From positions 2,914,001 through 2,978,000 of the forward strand of contig NZ_CP040174.1 in the NCBI RefSeq assembly GCF_007858535.1: DNA of 64,000 nucleotides, given 5' to 3'. The notes below the pieces were generated by a model that saw only the letters and a program-made list of their open reading frames with translations, was not told where the DNA came from and searched no databases. Position 1 is the first letter of the stretch; every line of letters starts with the position of its first letter. This DNA comes from Arthrobacter sp. UKPF54-2. Lineage in GTDB: Bacteria > Actinomycetota > Actinomycetes > Actinomycetales > Micrococcaceae. Of the stretch, positions 37,336-46,208 are shown piece by piece. Position numbers and translations under genes: made by a program.

Positions 37336-39570
37336 CTACTGGGAACCGGGCCCTCCGCGCGGGAGGAGGGCTTGCTGGACCCTGTTGAGGAGGGAGCGGA
37401 ACCTGGCGTTGTCCGGCAGCTCCTCGATGAGGACGACGCCGTCCGGTCCCGCAAGTGGAACGCACCAGTTGGGGTACTCCGTACTGGTGCCCGGCTGGTT
37501 TTGCGTGCGGGCCTCCCCCACGGCATCAACCAGCGCGACTCCCAGCAACAACGACGGCGTGAGCGCGGTGAACGCGTACAGGGCCTCGACCGTGGCCTGC
37601 ACCGCCGCCGGATCTGCCTTTTGACCAGCAATACCGGCCGCCGGCCCCGGAGCGGTATCCCTGACCGGCAGCAGGCCGCGCTCCCGCACCAGCGCGAGCA
37701 CCGCTTCCTGCTCGGCCGCGTCGGCCGCCCGTTCCTCCTCGACCGGACGCCGCAGCAGCCCGAGCGACTCCCGGAGCGTGACATGGTCCCCGGCCAGATA
37801 GCCGGCGGTGGGCGGCAGGTCGTGGGTGTTGACGCTCGTGAGGCACTCCTGCCGGTAGCGTTCGGGCGCCAGCGGCCCGGCGTCGTCGTGTTCGAACCAC
37901 AGGATCGAGGTCCCGAAGATTCCCCGTTCGGCCAGATAGTCCCGCACCCAGGGCTCAAAGACCCCGAGGTCCTCCCCGATCACCACGGCCCCGGCCCGCT
38001 GGGCTTCCAAGGCGAGGATCCCGATCAGCGCCTCATGGTCGTAGTACACGTACGTGCCTTCGCCCGGCCCGGCGCCCTCGGGGATCCACCAGAGACGGAA
38101 CAGGCCCAGGACGTGGTCCACGCGGATCCCGCCCGCATGGCGCAGCACGGTCCGCAGCATGTCGCGGTAGGCGGCATACCCCGATTCGGCCAGCCGCGCC
38201 GGATGCCACGGCGGCTGCGTCCAGTTCTGGCCCTGCTGGTTGAACATGTCCGGCGGAGCGCCCACCGTCACGCCGTGGGCAAGGACGCCGGACAGCGCCC
38301 AGGCGTCGGCGCCGCCGAGTTTCACCCCCACCGCCAGGTCGTGCACGATCCCAAGGTCCATGCCGGCCCGCCGCGCCGCGTCCTGCGCCGCTTCCAGTTG
38401 CTCGTCGCAGATCCACTGCAGCCAGCGGTGGAACTCGATCCGGTCCGCGAGCGCCGTCCTTTGGGCCGCGGCGTACGCGGTGGCCGGGGAGGACGCGGCG
38501 TCGCCCCAGCCGTCCGCCGAAGGGCCCAGGGTCTCCGCCAGGGCTGACCACAGGGCGAAGTCGTCGAGCCCCTGCCCCTGGTTCCGGCAGAAGTCGCTGA
38601 ATTGCCGCGAACGCGCCGGACCCCGGCGGACGAGGAACACTCGCTCGAGCGCCGCGAGTTTCGCGTTGTAACTGGCGTTGCGGTCCAGCAACCCCGTCTC
38701 CCGGTCGGCGGCGTGCGGGCCTGCCGCCAGCCGCTGCGTCTCAGCCAGTGCCGCGGGGTCCAGGTAGGCGTACTCCGGGATCTCCTCCACCCGGATGTAC
38801 AGCGGGTTGAAGAAACGCCGGGTGGTGGGCAGGTATGGCGAGTCCTCCACCGGCGGACGGGGCTCGGCCGCGTGCAGGGGGTTGACCAGGACGAAACCGG
38901 CTCCCTGGGCGCCGGCCACCGCGGCGAGGTCGGCCAGGTCTGCGAAGTCGCCGATCCCCCAGGAACGCGAGGACCGCACGGAGTAGAGCTGCGCCATGAG
39001 CCCCCAGCGGCGGCGGCCGGCGAGGGCGTCGGTGGTACGCAGCCGCTGCGGGGTCACCACCAGGGCGCACTGCGCACGGTGGCCCGCCGCGTCGGCCTCG
39101 ATGGTGTGCCAGCCCAGCGGCAGGGCGTCGGGGGTGCTGAAGCTCGGCCGCCCGGTGAGGACGCCGCCGACGTCGCGGGGCGCCTCCCAGTTCTCCAGCT
39201 GCCGGACCGTGTGCAGGGTTCCGTCCTCCGCGACAACCCGGACGGTAACGTCGCTGCCGTGCGGGACATGAACGTGGAAAGTGGCAGCTGTTCCCTCCCG
39301 CGCCACCACCGCGGGCGGCAGCAGCCGGCGCCAGGGCGCCAGCCGGGCCTCGGCCAGGGAGCCCCGGATCTGTGCCGGGTCATCGCAGGCTACGCCCAGG
39401 GCAGTGAGGACCCGGCGCAAGGTGCCTGCGGCGACGGAGCGTTCCACACCGTCCCAGCCCCAATAGGAGGTTCCCACCCCGTGGGCTGCCGCCAGTTCGC
39501 GCAACAGCGACCCGGCGTCGTCCTCTGCCGGTTCGACGGGCGCGTGCAGTGGCTCCGTGCTGTCCGCCAT
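37336..39570 (-). CDS. malQ: 4-alpha-glucanotransferase MalQ (amylomaltase)
   Basis: A 744-residue GH77 enzyme that transfers maltosyl units between alpha-1,4-glucans. An N-terminal extension (about 1-165, with a beta-sandwich) is typical of the long MalQ type. The catalytic barrel carries RIDHVLGLFRLWWIPEGAG (nucleophile Asp), VVIGEDLGVFEPWVRDYL (acid/base Glu) and NTHDLPPTAGYLAGDH (transition-state Asp). It fits with the glgA and glgC genes downstream as storage glucan metabolism. It starts just after the hemerythrin stop. Confidence 0.95.
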   Translation of the reverse strand: MADSTEPLHAPVEPAEDDAGSLLRELAAAHGVGTSYWGWDGVERSVAAGTLRRVLTALGVACDDPAQIRGSLAEARLAPWRRLLPPAVVAREGTAATFHVHVPHGSDVTVRVVAEDGTLHTVRQLENWEAPRDVGGVLTGRPSFSTPDALPLGWHTIEADAAGHRAQCALVVTPQRLRTTDALAGRRRWGLMAQLYSVRSSRSWGIGDFADLADLAAVAGAQGAGFVLVNPLHAAEPRPPVEDSPYLPTTRRFFNPLYIRVEEIPEYAYLDPAALAETQRLAAGPHAADRETGLLDRNASYNAKLAALERVFLVRRGPARSRQFSDFCRNQGQGLDDFALWSALAETLGPSADGWGDAASSPATAYAAAQRTALADRIEFHRWLQWICDEQLEAAQDAARRAGMDLGIVHDLAVGVKLGGADAWALSGVLAHGVTVGAPPDMFNQQGQNWTQPPWHPARLAESGYAAYRDMLRTVLRHAGGIRVDHVLGLFRLWWIPEGAGPGEGTYVYYDHEALIGILALEAQRAGAVVIGEDLGVFEPWVRDYLAERGIFGTSILWFEHDDAGPLAPERYRQECLTSVNTHDLPPTAGYLAGDHVTLRESLGLLRRPVEEERAADAAEQEAVLALVRERGLLPVRDTAPGPAAGIAGQKADPAAVQATVEALYAFTALTPSLLLGVALVDAVGEARTQNQPGTSTEYPNWCVPLAGPDGVVLIEELPDNARFRSLLNRVQQALLPRGGPGSQ

Positions 39571-39577
39571 GGGCCTG

Positions 39578-40120
39578 TCAGCCGTTGACCGGGTGCGCCG
39601 GCGGGACGGACCCGTGCTGGGTGTCGTGGACCGAGGCCTCCCCCACCAGCTCGTGCAGCCCGGCGACGGACTCGGCCAGGCTGAGTCCGGGCGACTCCAC
39701 GATCAGTGGCATCAACAGGCGGTTCTCCTTGTCCAGGTGCAGGGCGAAGACCTCGCCGATGCCGGCCGCGGCGACCGCGGCGTCGACCCCCTGCGCGGAA
39801 CGGAGCCGTTCGACGAGTGAGACGATGACCTGGTGTTCGGCCAGCATGCCCGCCACCAGCAGCCGGCCCTCCGGCGTAGCGCCGGCCCCGCTGTACAGCG
39901 GCCCCTCCTCGGCGAGCGCGTGCGGGACGAGTTCGGTTTCGCACCATTCCACCAGCACCTCGTGGGCGTCGTGCTCCGCAACCGTGTTGTGCGCTGAAAC
40001 CGCCTCGGTGAGGGCGCCGATCAAGGCGCGGAGCCGTTTGAGCATCCCCGCATGGTGGGCCTCCACGGCCGCGAGCGCCCGTGCTTCGTCCTCGGCGTTC
40101 TTGGGAACGGGCATGTCCAT
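39578..40120 (-). CDS. Hemerythrin-like HHE domain protein
   Basis: A 180-residue four-helix bundle with the iron-ligand pattern H-...-HxxE: HHAGMLKRLRALIGALTEAV, HDAHEVLVEWCETELVPHALAEEGPLY, GMLAEHQVIVSLVERL and FALHLDKENRLLMPLIVESPGL. It may bind oxygen or nitric oxide through a di-iron site. The start is the ATG after GAGGGAG. It is divergent from the DksA-like gene and lies directly after a DevR-box-like palindrome. Confidence 0.88.
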   Translation of the reverse strand: MDMPVPKNAEDEARALAAVEAHHAGMLKRLRALIGALTEAVSAHNTVAEHDAHEVLVEWCETELVPHALAEEGPLYSGAGATPEGRLLVAGMLAEHQVIVSLVERLRSAQGVDAAVAAAGIGEVFALHLDKENRLLMPLIVESPGLSLAESVAGLHELVGEASVHDTQHGSVPPAHPVNG

Positions 40121-40185
40121 GGCATCTCCCTCGCTGGGCGGAACGGTGTTCCCGCTGAATCTGCTCCAACTGTACGGCCGGCCCG

Positions 40186-40211
40186 GTTCCCGGGAACAGG
40201 CCTTTCGGCCC
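40186..40211. promoter_or_regulatory. Palindrome plus DevR-box-like element between hemerythrin and dksA-like genes
   Basis: GTTCCCGGGAAC (40186-40197) is a perfect 12-base palindrome. It is followed immediately by AGGCC-TTTC-GGCCC (40198-40211), a 5-4-5 element like the DevR box (GGGNC-N4-GNCCC) with one changed left-arm base. It lies about 80 bases from each divergent start codon. Confidence 0.35.
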
Positions 40212-40289
40212 CGGGGACGACGCCGCCCCGCCGCGGTGAGCCGTCGCTGTTTCGACGCTGAGCAGCCCGCCGCGCTAGCCTTGCATCCT

Positions 40290-40676
40290 ATGGTTGACCT
40301 CGAACGGTTCCGGGTCCTCCTCACCGAGGAGCGCGACCGGAAACTAGCCCTGCTGCCGGCCCTGCGCAGGGACATCACCTCGGTGAATGCCGCCCGGCAG
40401 GATTCCAACGTCGACGACGAACACGATCCGGAGGGGGCGACGATCGCGTTCGAACTCTCCCAGGCCGCCGCGTTGCTGGAACAAAGCCGGGCAGGCCTCG
40501 CCCAGATCGAGGCGGCCCTGGCCCGGATTGATGCCGGACGCTACGGGATCTGCGAAGTCTGCGGCGGCCCCATTGCCGAAGGCCGGCTGGAAGCCAGACC
40601 ATGGACGCCCTACTGCATCCTGCACAGTGCCGGGCAGCCCCAAGCCGGAAGGCGCCACCATCCCCATGAGCACTAA
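40290..40676 (+). CDS. TraR/DksA family zinc-finger protein
   Basis: A 128-residue protein: N-terminal coiled coil (LERFRVLLTEERDRKLALLPALRRDI, then LLEQSRAGLAQIEAALARID), then the DksA zinc finger RYGICEVCGGPIAEGRLEARP ending in YCILH, where the fourth ligand is His rather than the usual Cys. DksA-type proteins bind RNA polymerase in the secondary channel. Its coding end overlaps the next gene by 11 bases, so the two are coupled. A divergent hemerythrin gene lies upstream. Confidence 0.85.
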   Translation: MVDLERFRVLLTEERDRKLALLPALRRDITSVNAARQDSNVDDEHDPEGATIAFELSQAAALLEQSRAGLAQIEAALARIDAGRYGICEVCGGPIAEGRLEARPWTPYCILHSAGQPQAGRRHHPHEH

Positions 40677-41460
40677 CCCACTGGCCCTCGCCACCGAGGA
40701 CCTCGCCGGGACGTGGTGGCAGCGGATCGTGGGCGGCTTCAGCCACGCCCCGGCCCCGGTGGTCACCGCCACCGAGCTGCTGCTGGTGGTCGCCGTCGCC
40801 GTCGCCCTGTCCCTGCCGCGCATCAGCTGGCGGTACTTCGGCCTGCTCGCCACGGTGACCCACGAGCTGGGCCATGCGTTTACCGCCCTCATGACCGGGC
40901 AGCGGCTGGGCGGCATCCGGTTGAGCCTGGACCATTCCGGCACCACCACCAGCTACAGCCGGCGTCCCCTCGCCGCGGTCTTCTCGACGTTCTGGGGCTA
41001 CCCGGTGCCCGCCCTGGTTGGCGCCGCCATGGTGTGGTCCGGCTTCAACGGCTGGGGGCCCGCCGCCATGTCGGTGGGCACCCTCCTGCTGCTGGTCTCT
41101 TTCCTCTTCCTGCGCAACGGCATCGGGCTGCTGATCACGGCGCTGGCTGTCCTCGGCGCTGCGCTCCTGGTCCTGTTCGTCCCGGCCGAATTCATCGGGC
41201 ACGTGATGATCGGGCTGGGTATCGCGTTGCTCGTGGCCGCCGTCCGGGACCTGGGCAAACTGGCGGCGGTGCATTTGCGGCACCGGACCCGGCTCTCGAC
41301 GTCGGACGCGTACCTGCTGTCCCGGGCAACGCGCGTCCCCGCCGCCGTCTGGATCGTCCTCTTCGCCGTGGTGGTGGCCGCCTGCTGGTGGTTCGCCTGG
41401 CAGCCGATGGCGCAGGTGTTCGCCACACTGCAGCACGCCCCGGGCCGCGTCCCGGCATAG
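40666..41460 (+). CDS. M50 family membrane peptidase-like protein
   Basis: A 264-residue polytopic membrane protein. The zinc motif HELGH is in the third helix region (LLATVTHELGHAFTALMTGQRLG), and five or six further hydrophobic helices follow. No clear second metal-site NPDG motif is seen, so activity is uncertain; it belongs to the M50B-like group. The ATG is inside the dksA-like gene (11-base overlap), so translation is coupled. The function is unknown. Confidence 0.8.
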   Translation: MSTNPLALATEDLAGTWWQRIVGGFSHAPAPVVTATELLLVVAVAVALSLPRISWRYFGLLATVTHELGHAFTALMTGQRLGGIRLSLDHSGTTTSYSRRPLAAVFSTFWGYPVPALVGAAMVWSGFNGWGPAAMSVGTLLLLVSFLFLRNGIGLLITALAVLGAALLVLFVPAEFIGHVMIGLGIALLVAAVRDLGKLAAVHLRHRTRLSTSDAYLLSRATRVPAAVWIVLFAVVVAACWWFAWQPMAQVFATLQHAPGRVPA

Positions 41461-41469
41461 GCTGGGACC

Positions 41470-42534
41470 ATGAACACGACACACACCGACGACCCGGGCT
41501 TCAGCACCCGCGGCGCCTACGTCACCGGCGGTGCGGAATTCACCCGGGACACCAACTACATCGAGGACCGGATCACCCGCGACGGCGCCCCCGGGGCCAA
41601 CGGCGAACCCGGCTGGCCCGTTGAGGCCGGCCGCTACCGGCTGGTCGCGGCGCGCGCCTGCCCGTGGGCCAACCGGACGGTGATTGTCCGGCGGCTGCTC
41701 GGCTTGGAGGACGTGATCTCGCTCGGCCAGCCCGGCCCCACCCATGACGCCCGCTCCTGGACGTTCGACCTCGACCCCGGCGGCAGGGATCCCGTTCTGG
41801 GCATTGAACGCATCCAGGAGGCCTACTTCCGCCGTTTCCCGGATTACCCCCGGGGCATTACGGTGCCGGTCATCGTCGACGTGCCCAGCGGCGCCGTCGT
41901 GACCAACAACTTCCCGCAGATCACCCTCGACTTCTCCACCGAGTGGACCGAGTTCCACCGCGACGGCGCCCCGGATCTGTATCCGGAGGCTCTCCGGGAG
42001 GAGATCGACGCCGTCAACAAGCGCGTCTTTACCGAGGTCAACAACGGTGTCTACCGCTGCGGGTTCGCCGGATCGCAGGAGGCCTACGACGCCGCCTACG
42101 ACCGGCTCTGGACGGCGCTGGACTGGCTCGAGGAGCACCTCACCGGGCAGCGGTACCTGGTGGGCGAGACCATCACCGAGGCCGACGTCCGGCTGTTCAC
42201 CACGCTGGCCCGCTTCGACGCCGTCTACCACGGCCACTTCAAGTGCAACCGGCAAAAGCTGAGCGAAATGCCGACGCTGTGGGCCTACGCCCGTGACCTC
42301 TTCCAGACCCCCGGCTTCGGCGACACCACCGACTTCGTGCAGATCAAACAGCACTATTACATCGTCCATGAGGACATCAACCCCACCGGAGTGGTCCCGA
42401 AGGGCCCGGAGCTGGGCAACTGGCTCTCGGCACACGGCCGCGAGGCACTGGGCGGACGGCCGTTTGGCGACGGCACGCCGCCCGGACCGGTCCGGGCCGG
42501 CGAGGAAGTCGCCGCGGGACACGGGGCCGGCTGA
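41470..42534 (+). CDS. Glutathione S-transferase-like protein (ECM4/glutathionyl-hydroquinone reductase type)
   Basis: A 354-residue Xi-class GST. The thioredoxin-like N-terminal domain shows LVAARACPWANRTVIVRRLLGL, with the catalytic Cys in the CPWA motif. The C-terminal helical domain has YLVGETITEADVRLFTTLARFD and RDLFQTPGFGDTTDFVQIKQHYY, typical of the ECM4 group. Enzymes of this type reduce S-glutathionyl quinones; since this organism makes mycothiol, a mycothiol-linked substrate is a reasonable inference. It follows the M50-like gene by 9 bases. Confidence 0.85.
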   Translation: MNTTHTDDPGFSTRGAYVTGGAEFTRDTNYIEDRITRDGAPGANGEPGWPVEAGRYRLVAARACPWANRTVIVRRLLGLEDVISLGQPGPTHDARSWTFDLDPGGRDPVLGIERIQEAYFRRFPDYPRGITVPVIVDVPSGAVVTNNFPQITLDFSTEWTEFHRDGAPDLYPEALREEIDAVNKRVFTEVNNGVYRCGFAGSQEAYDAAYDRLWTALDWLEEHLTGQRYLVGETITEADVRLFTTLARFDAVYHGHFKCNRQKLSEMPTLWAYARDLFQTPGFGDTTDFVQIKQHYYIVHEDINPTGVVPKGPELGNWLSAHGREALGGRPFGDGTPPGPVRAGEEVAAGHGAG

Positions 42535-42668
42535 GCGCAGGGCGGCACTAGGGCGGGGCCATGGGGATCCGGCCGTCGCGGTGCGGCAGGCCTGCGCAGC
42601 GTCCTGAGGCGGCCGCCGAAGGTTCGTCCAGTTGTCGCAGCTGACCCGCGGCCCTAGGGTGAAGCGGA

Positions 42669-43829
42669 ATGGCAACTACACAAGAACACGACGCCGGCGC
42701 ACCCCCCTCGCGGCTCCGCAGGCTGGGCCGCACGGTGGTGGGGAGTGTTTCGGCCGCCCTGCTATGGCCACGATTGAAGCTGGCCACCAAGGCGGCCCTC
42801 GCGGCCGGCATAGCGTTTTTCATCGCCCCCTACATGCCCGGCTCCGCGGCGGACTACCCCTACTACGCACCCCTTGGCGCCCTGGTGGCCATGTACGAAA
42901 ACGTCTCCGGCTCCATGCGCCAGGGTGTCCAGACGCTCGTGGGCCTGGCGATCGGCGTCGGCCTTGCCTTTATGCTGTTCAGCCTCGGGAGCCCGTCGCC
43001 GGTGACGGTAGCGATTGTGATGGGGCTCGGCGTGATCCTCGCCGGGCTGCCCAAGATCGGCTCCGGCAGCGACTGGATCCCGACGGCGGCCCTGCTGGTG
43101 CTGCTGGTCGGCGGGCACAACCCGGACCAGTTCTCTTTCGGGTACCTGCTCCAGATGGGCGTTGGCGTCAGCGTCGGCATTGTGGTGAACCTGCTGGTCT
43201 TCCCGCCGCTGCACTTCAAGGCGGCAGCGCTCAGCCTGGCCGAACTCCGGCAGGCGCTGGCCCAGCAGCTCTGGGACATGGGCAAGGCCCTCAAGGAGAA
43301 CTGGCCGCCGGAGCACGAGGACTGGTCCCGCCGTTCGGAGGCTCTCGCGGCGCACACCCGGTCGGTACGCGCCGCGGTGCAAAAGGCTGACGCGAGCCGC
43401 CGGGCAAATCCGCGGCGCCGGCTCCATCCGCGCGACGTCGAGGAGGACTACCGCAACCTGCGCGACCTCGAACGGCTCACCTTCCACATCCAGGACGTGA
43501 CCCAGGTGCTCTCGGACGTCATCTGGGCAACGGACCACCCGTTTGTCATCCCGGACGGGCAGGCCGCCCCCCTCGCGGACGCCATGGCCCTGGTGGGTGA
43601 TGTGCTGCACGCCGCCGAAGAAGAGGATGCCCAGGGGCAGGCGCAGCTGATTGAGGAAGCCGACGCCGCCGTCAAGGCGCTCACCGCCCGAATCGCCGCC
43701 GAAGACGAGCACCCCGGGGCCCCGAACGCCGTCGAATCGATCCTGCTGAGCCTGCACCGGATGCTGCGCGTCGTAAAGTCAGGCGGCGGCAAGCGGGAGT
43801 CGGACACCTCACCGGCCGGCGCCAGCTAG
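42669..43829 (+). CDS. FUSC family membrane transporter-like protein
   Basis: A 386-residue inner membrane protein with an N-terminal set of helices (LATKAALAAGIAFFIAPYMP, ALVAMYENVSGSM, TLVGLAIGVGLAFMLFSLG, VTVAIVMGLGVILAGLP, LVLLVGGHNPDQFSFGYLLQMGVGVSVG) and a long soluble C-terminal part. The layout and NLLVFPPLHFK block match the FUSC/aromatic-acid exporter (AaeB-like) family. Substrate unknown. A strong terminator follows. Confidence 0.82.
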   Translation: MATTQEHDAGAPPSRLRRLGRTVVGSVSAALLWPRLKLATKAALAAGIAFFIAPYMPGSAADYPYYAPLGALVAMYENVSGSMRQGVQTLVGLAIGVGLAFMLFSLGSPSPVTVAIVMGLGVILAGLPKIGSGSDWIPTAALLVLLVGGHNPDQFSFGYLLQMGVGVSVGIVVNLLVFPPLHFKAAALSLAELRQALAQQLWDMGKALKENWPPEHEDWSRRSEALAAHTRSVRAAVQKADASRRANPRRRLHPRDVEEDYRNLRDLERLTFHIQDVTQVLSDVIWATDHPFVIPDGQAAPLADAMALVGDVLHAAEEEDAQGQAQLIEEADAAVKALTARIAAEDEHPGAPNAVESILLSLHRMLRVVKSGGGKRESDTSPAGAS

Positions 43830-43883
43830 CCCTCCGGCCCCTCCCGCCACGGACCCGCCCGATTCGGCCCCGCCTGTTTCGGC

Positions 43884-43943
43884 ACACGACGGCGGCGGCG
43901 GCCGCCCCCGGCTATCCGGTGGCGGCCGCCGCCGTCGTGTTTG
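43884..43943. terminator. Bidirectional terminator between FUSC and MaoC genes
   Basis: A 15-bp stem (ACACGACGGCGGCGG with CCGCCGCCGTCGTGT; 43884-43898 with 43926-43940) is followed by TTT and lies between convergent genes. The loop itself contains a GC-rich repeat that can pair further. Confidence 0.8.
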
Positions 43944-43948
43944 AGTGT

Positions 43949-44863
43949 CTACTTCAGGGAGGCAACCGAACCGCTGAAGTGCTTCCGCCCCGAGTGCGGG
44001 TTCCAGGCCACGTAGTCGGAACGCTGCCAGGCGCCGTCTTCGGGCTGCACCGTGCTGATGTCCAGCGCCACCCGGGCCGGCAGGAACACGGGCGCCTCGA
44101 ACGCCACGTCCCAGCTGAAGGCGTCTCCCTTCACGGCGCCGACGTCGGCCAGGGCCCTGGACGCGAGGTACATGCCGTGGGCGATGGAGCGGCGCATGCC
44201 GAGGGCCTTCGCGCTGAGGACGCTGAGGTGGATCGGGTTGAAGTCGCCCGAAACTGCGGCGTACGCCCGTCCGGTATCCACCCCCAGCTGCCACAGCGCC
44301 GTCGGGTTCGGCACCCGGAAGGCCTCCGGCGCGACGGGGGCGGTGGGCTTGTCGATGCCCGGCAGGAACACACCCTTGGCCAGGTAGGTGGAAACACCGC
44401 ACCAGCGGACGGCGTCCTCCCCCGCCCCGCGCACCTCGGCCACCAGGTCCAGCTGGGTGCCGGCCCGGTGCCCGCGCAGGTTCTCCGCCCAGGCCCGGAT
44501 GTCCAGCGCCTCGGTGAACAGCACCGGAGCGCTCTGGACCACCTTGTTCGTGAGGTGGATCATCCCCAGCAGCGGCAACGGGAAGTCATCCCGGTTCATC
44601 ACGGACATGGAGAGCGGGAACGCCAGGGCGTGGATGAATCCGGCGGGCAGCACGTCGCTGGCCGTCTCGCCGATCAGGTGCTGGTAGGCGGTGAGGTTCT
44701 CCACCCCGGCCTTGACGCCGCGGACCTCATGGCTGCTCCCGGGCAGGACGGTGCCCGAGTGCGCGCCGAGTACCCGCCGGCGCGCCGCGGTGGCGGCGGC
44801 GTTGACGTAGAGCTTGGAGAGGGAGGGCATCTCCGCCAGGATGACGGGTTGCGAAGCGCTCAT
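43949..44863 (-). CDS. MaoC-like (R)-3-hydroxyacyl hydratase (HtdX-like)
   Basis: A 304-residue double hot-dog hydratase that acts on 3-hydroxyacyl/enoyl thioesters. N-terminal degenerate half (NRDDFPLPLLGMIHLTNKVV) and C-terminal active half with the hydratase motif DFNPIHLSVLSAKALGMRRSIAHGMYL (catalytic Asp and His). The order with FabG4 and FadA2 matches the M. tuberculosis Rv0241c-Rv0242c-Rv0243 cluster. Its start overlaps the reductase stop by four bases (ATGA), so it is coupled. Confidence 0.87.
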   Translation of the reverse strand: MSASQPVILAEMPSLSKLYVNAAATAARRRVLGAHSGTVLPGSSHEVRGVKAGVENLTAYQHLIGETASDVLPAGFIHALAFPLSMSVMNRDDFPLPLLGMIHLTNKVVQSAPVLFTEALDIRAWAENLRGHRAGTQLDLVAEVRGAGEDAVRWCGVSTYLAKGVFLPGIDKPTAPVAPEAFRVPNPTALWQLGVDTGRAYAAVSGDFNPIHLSVLSAKALGMRRSIAHGMYLASRALADVGAVKGDAFSWDVAFEAPVFLPARVALDISTVQPEDGAWQRSDYVAWNPHSGRKHFSGSVASLK

Positions 44864-46200
44864 GCGCCCACCAGGTTCTGTCCGCAGACGCGCAGCACCT
44901 CGCCGGAGATCCCGCCGGCGGCGTCGCTGGCGAGGAAGGCGATGGCCTCGGCGACGTCACCGGGCTGGCCGCCCTGCTGCAGCGAATTGAGCCGGCGTGC
45001 CACCTCGCGGGTGGCGAACGGGATCTTGGCGGTCATCTCGGTTTCGATGAAGCCGGGCGCGACGGCGTTGATCGAGCCGCCGTGCGGCGCGAGCAGCGGC
45101 GCCGTGGCGCGGACCATGCCCATCACGCCGCCCTTGGACGCGGCGTAGTTGGTCTGCCCGCGGTTGCCCGCAATCCCGCTGGTGGAGGCCACCGAGACGA
45201 TCCGCGGCGAGTTCCGGAAGTGCTCCGAGGCCAGCAGCGCCTCGTTGATGCGCAGTTGCGCCGCAATGTTCACCGCGATCACCGAGTTCCAGCGGCCCTG
45301 GTCCATGTTGGCCAGCAGCTTGTCCCGGGTGATGCCGGCATTGTGGATCACGATGTCCAGCCGGCCGTGACGCTCCACGGCGTGGTCGATGATCCGCTGC
45401 CCGGCGTCCTCGCGGCTGATGTCCAGCTGCAGCGCGGTCCCGCGCACCTCGTTGGCGACCCTGGCGAGGTGGTCCCCGGCGGCCGGGATGTCGACGGCGA
45501 TGATCGTGGCGCCGTCGCGGTGCAGGGTGCGGGCGATGGCGGCGCCAATCCCCCGTGCCGCTCCGGTCACGACCGCGACCTTTCCGGCCAGCGGCTGCTC
45601 GACGTCGGCCGGCAGCTCCCCGGCCTCCGAGGAGACGGTGAGGAACTGGCCGTCCACAAAGGCCGAACGGCCGGAGAGGAAGAACCGCACGGCTCCGAGC
45701 GCGCTCGGGCTGGTGGTGCGGGCGCCGTCGGCGAGCACGATGCCGTTGCCGGTGGCGCCGGCGCGCAGTTCCTTGGCCAGGGAGCGCAGCAGGCCGTCGA
45801 CGCCCTGGCGGGCCGCTGCGGCGGCCGGGTCAGTGGCTTCAGCTGCCGCGCGGGAGATGGTGACAACGCGGGCGTTGGCGGCGAGGTCCCGGAGCGAGGC
45901 GGCCGCGGCGAGCACCGGCTTCTCCAGGTCCTCGGGGCGGGCGGCCTCATCCAGCACCAGGATGATGGCGCCGAGCTTTTCGCGCGGCACGGCGTGGCGG
46001 CGGACGTCGAGGTCCCAGGACAGCAGGGTGGCGGCGAGCTCATCGGCGCCGTGGCCGGCGCCCTGGACCAGGACCGGGCCCGTGACCAGCGGCTGGCCGG
46101 GCTGGTGCCGCCGGAGCACCACCGGCTGCGGCAGCCCGAGCTTTTTGGCGAGGTCCTTGCCGAGCCCCCTGCTCACGAATTGGGTGTACTTGTCGGTCAT
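44860..46200 (-). CDS. FabG4-type 3-oxoacyl-thioester reductase (SDR)
   Basis: A 446-residue high-molecular-weight ketoacyl reductase: an N-terminal degenerate flavodoxin-like domain (about 1-200) and a C-terminal active SDR domain with GKVAVVTGAARGIGAAIAR, IHNAGITRDKLL, and the catalytic SVASTSGIAGNRGQTNYAASK (Ser, Tyr, Lys). It uses NAD(H), by analogy to M. tuberculosis FabG4. It starts 8 bases after the thiolase stop. The end overlaps the MaoC gene. Confidence 0.92.
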   Translation of the reverse strand: MTDKYTQFVSRGLGKDLAKKLGLPQPVVLRRHQPGQPLVTGPVLVQGAGHGADELAATLLSWDLDVRRHAVPREKLGAIILVLDEAARPEDLEKPVLAAAASLRDLAANARVVTISRAAAEATDPAAAAARQGVDGLLRSLAKELRAGATGNGIVLADGARTTSPSALGAVRFFLSGRSAFVDGQFLTVSSEAGELPADVEQPLAGKVAVVTGAARGIGAAIARTLHRDGATIIAVDIPAAGDHLARVANEVRGTALQLDISREDAGQRIIDHAVERHGRLDIVIHNAGITRDKLLANMDQGRWNSVIAVNIAAQLRINEALLASEHFRNSPRIVSVASTSGIAGNRGQTNYAASKGGVMGMVRATAPLLAPHGGSINAVAPGFIETEMTAKIPFATREVARRLNSLQQGGQPGDVAEAIAFLASDAAGGISGEVLRVCGQNLVGA

Positions 46201-46208
46201 GTTCTCCC

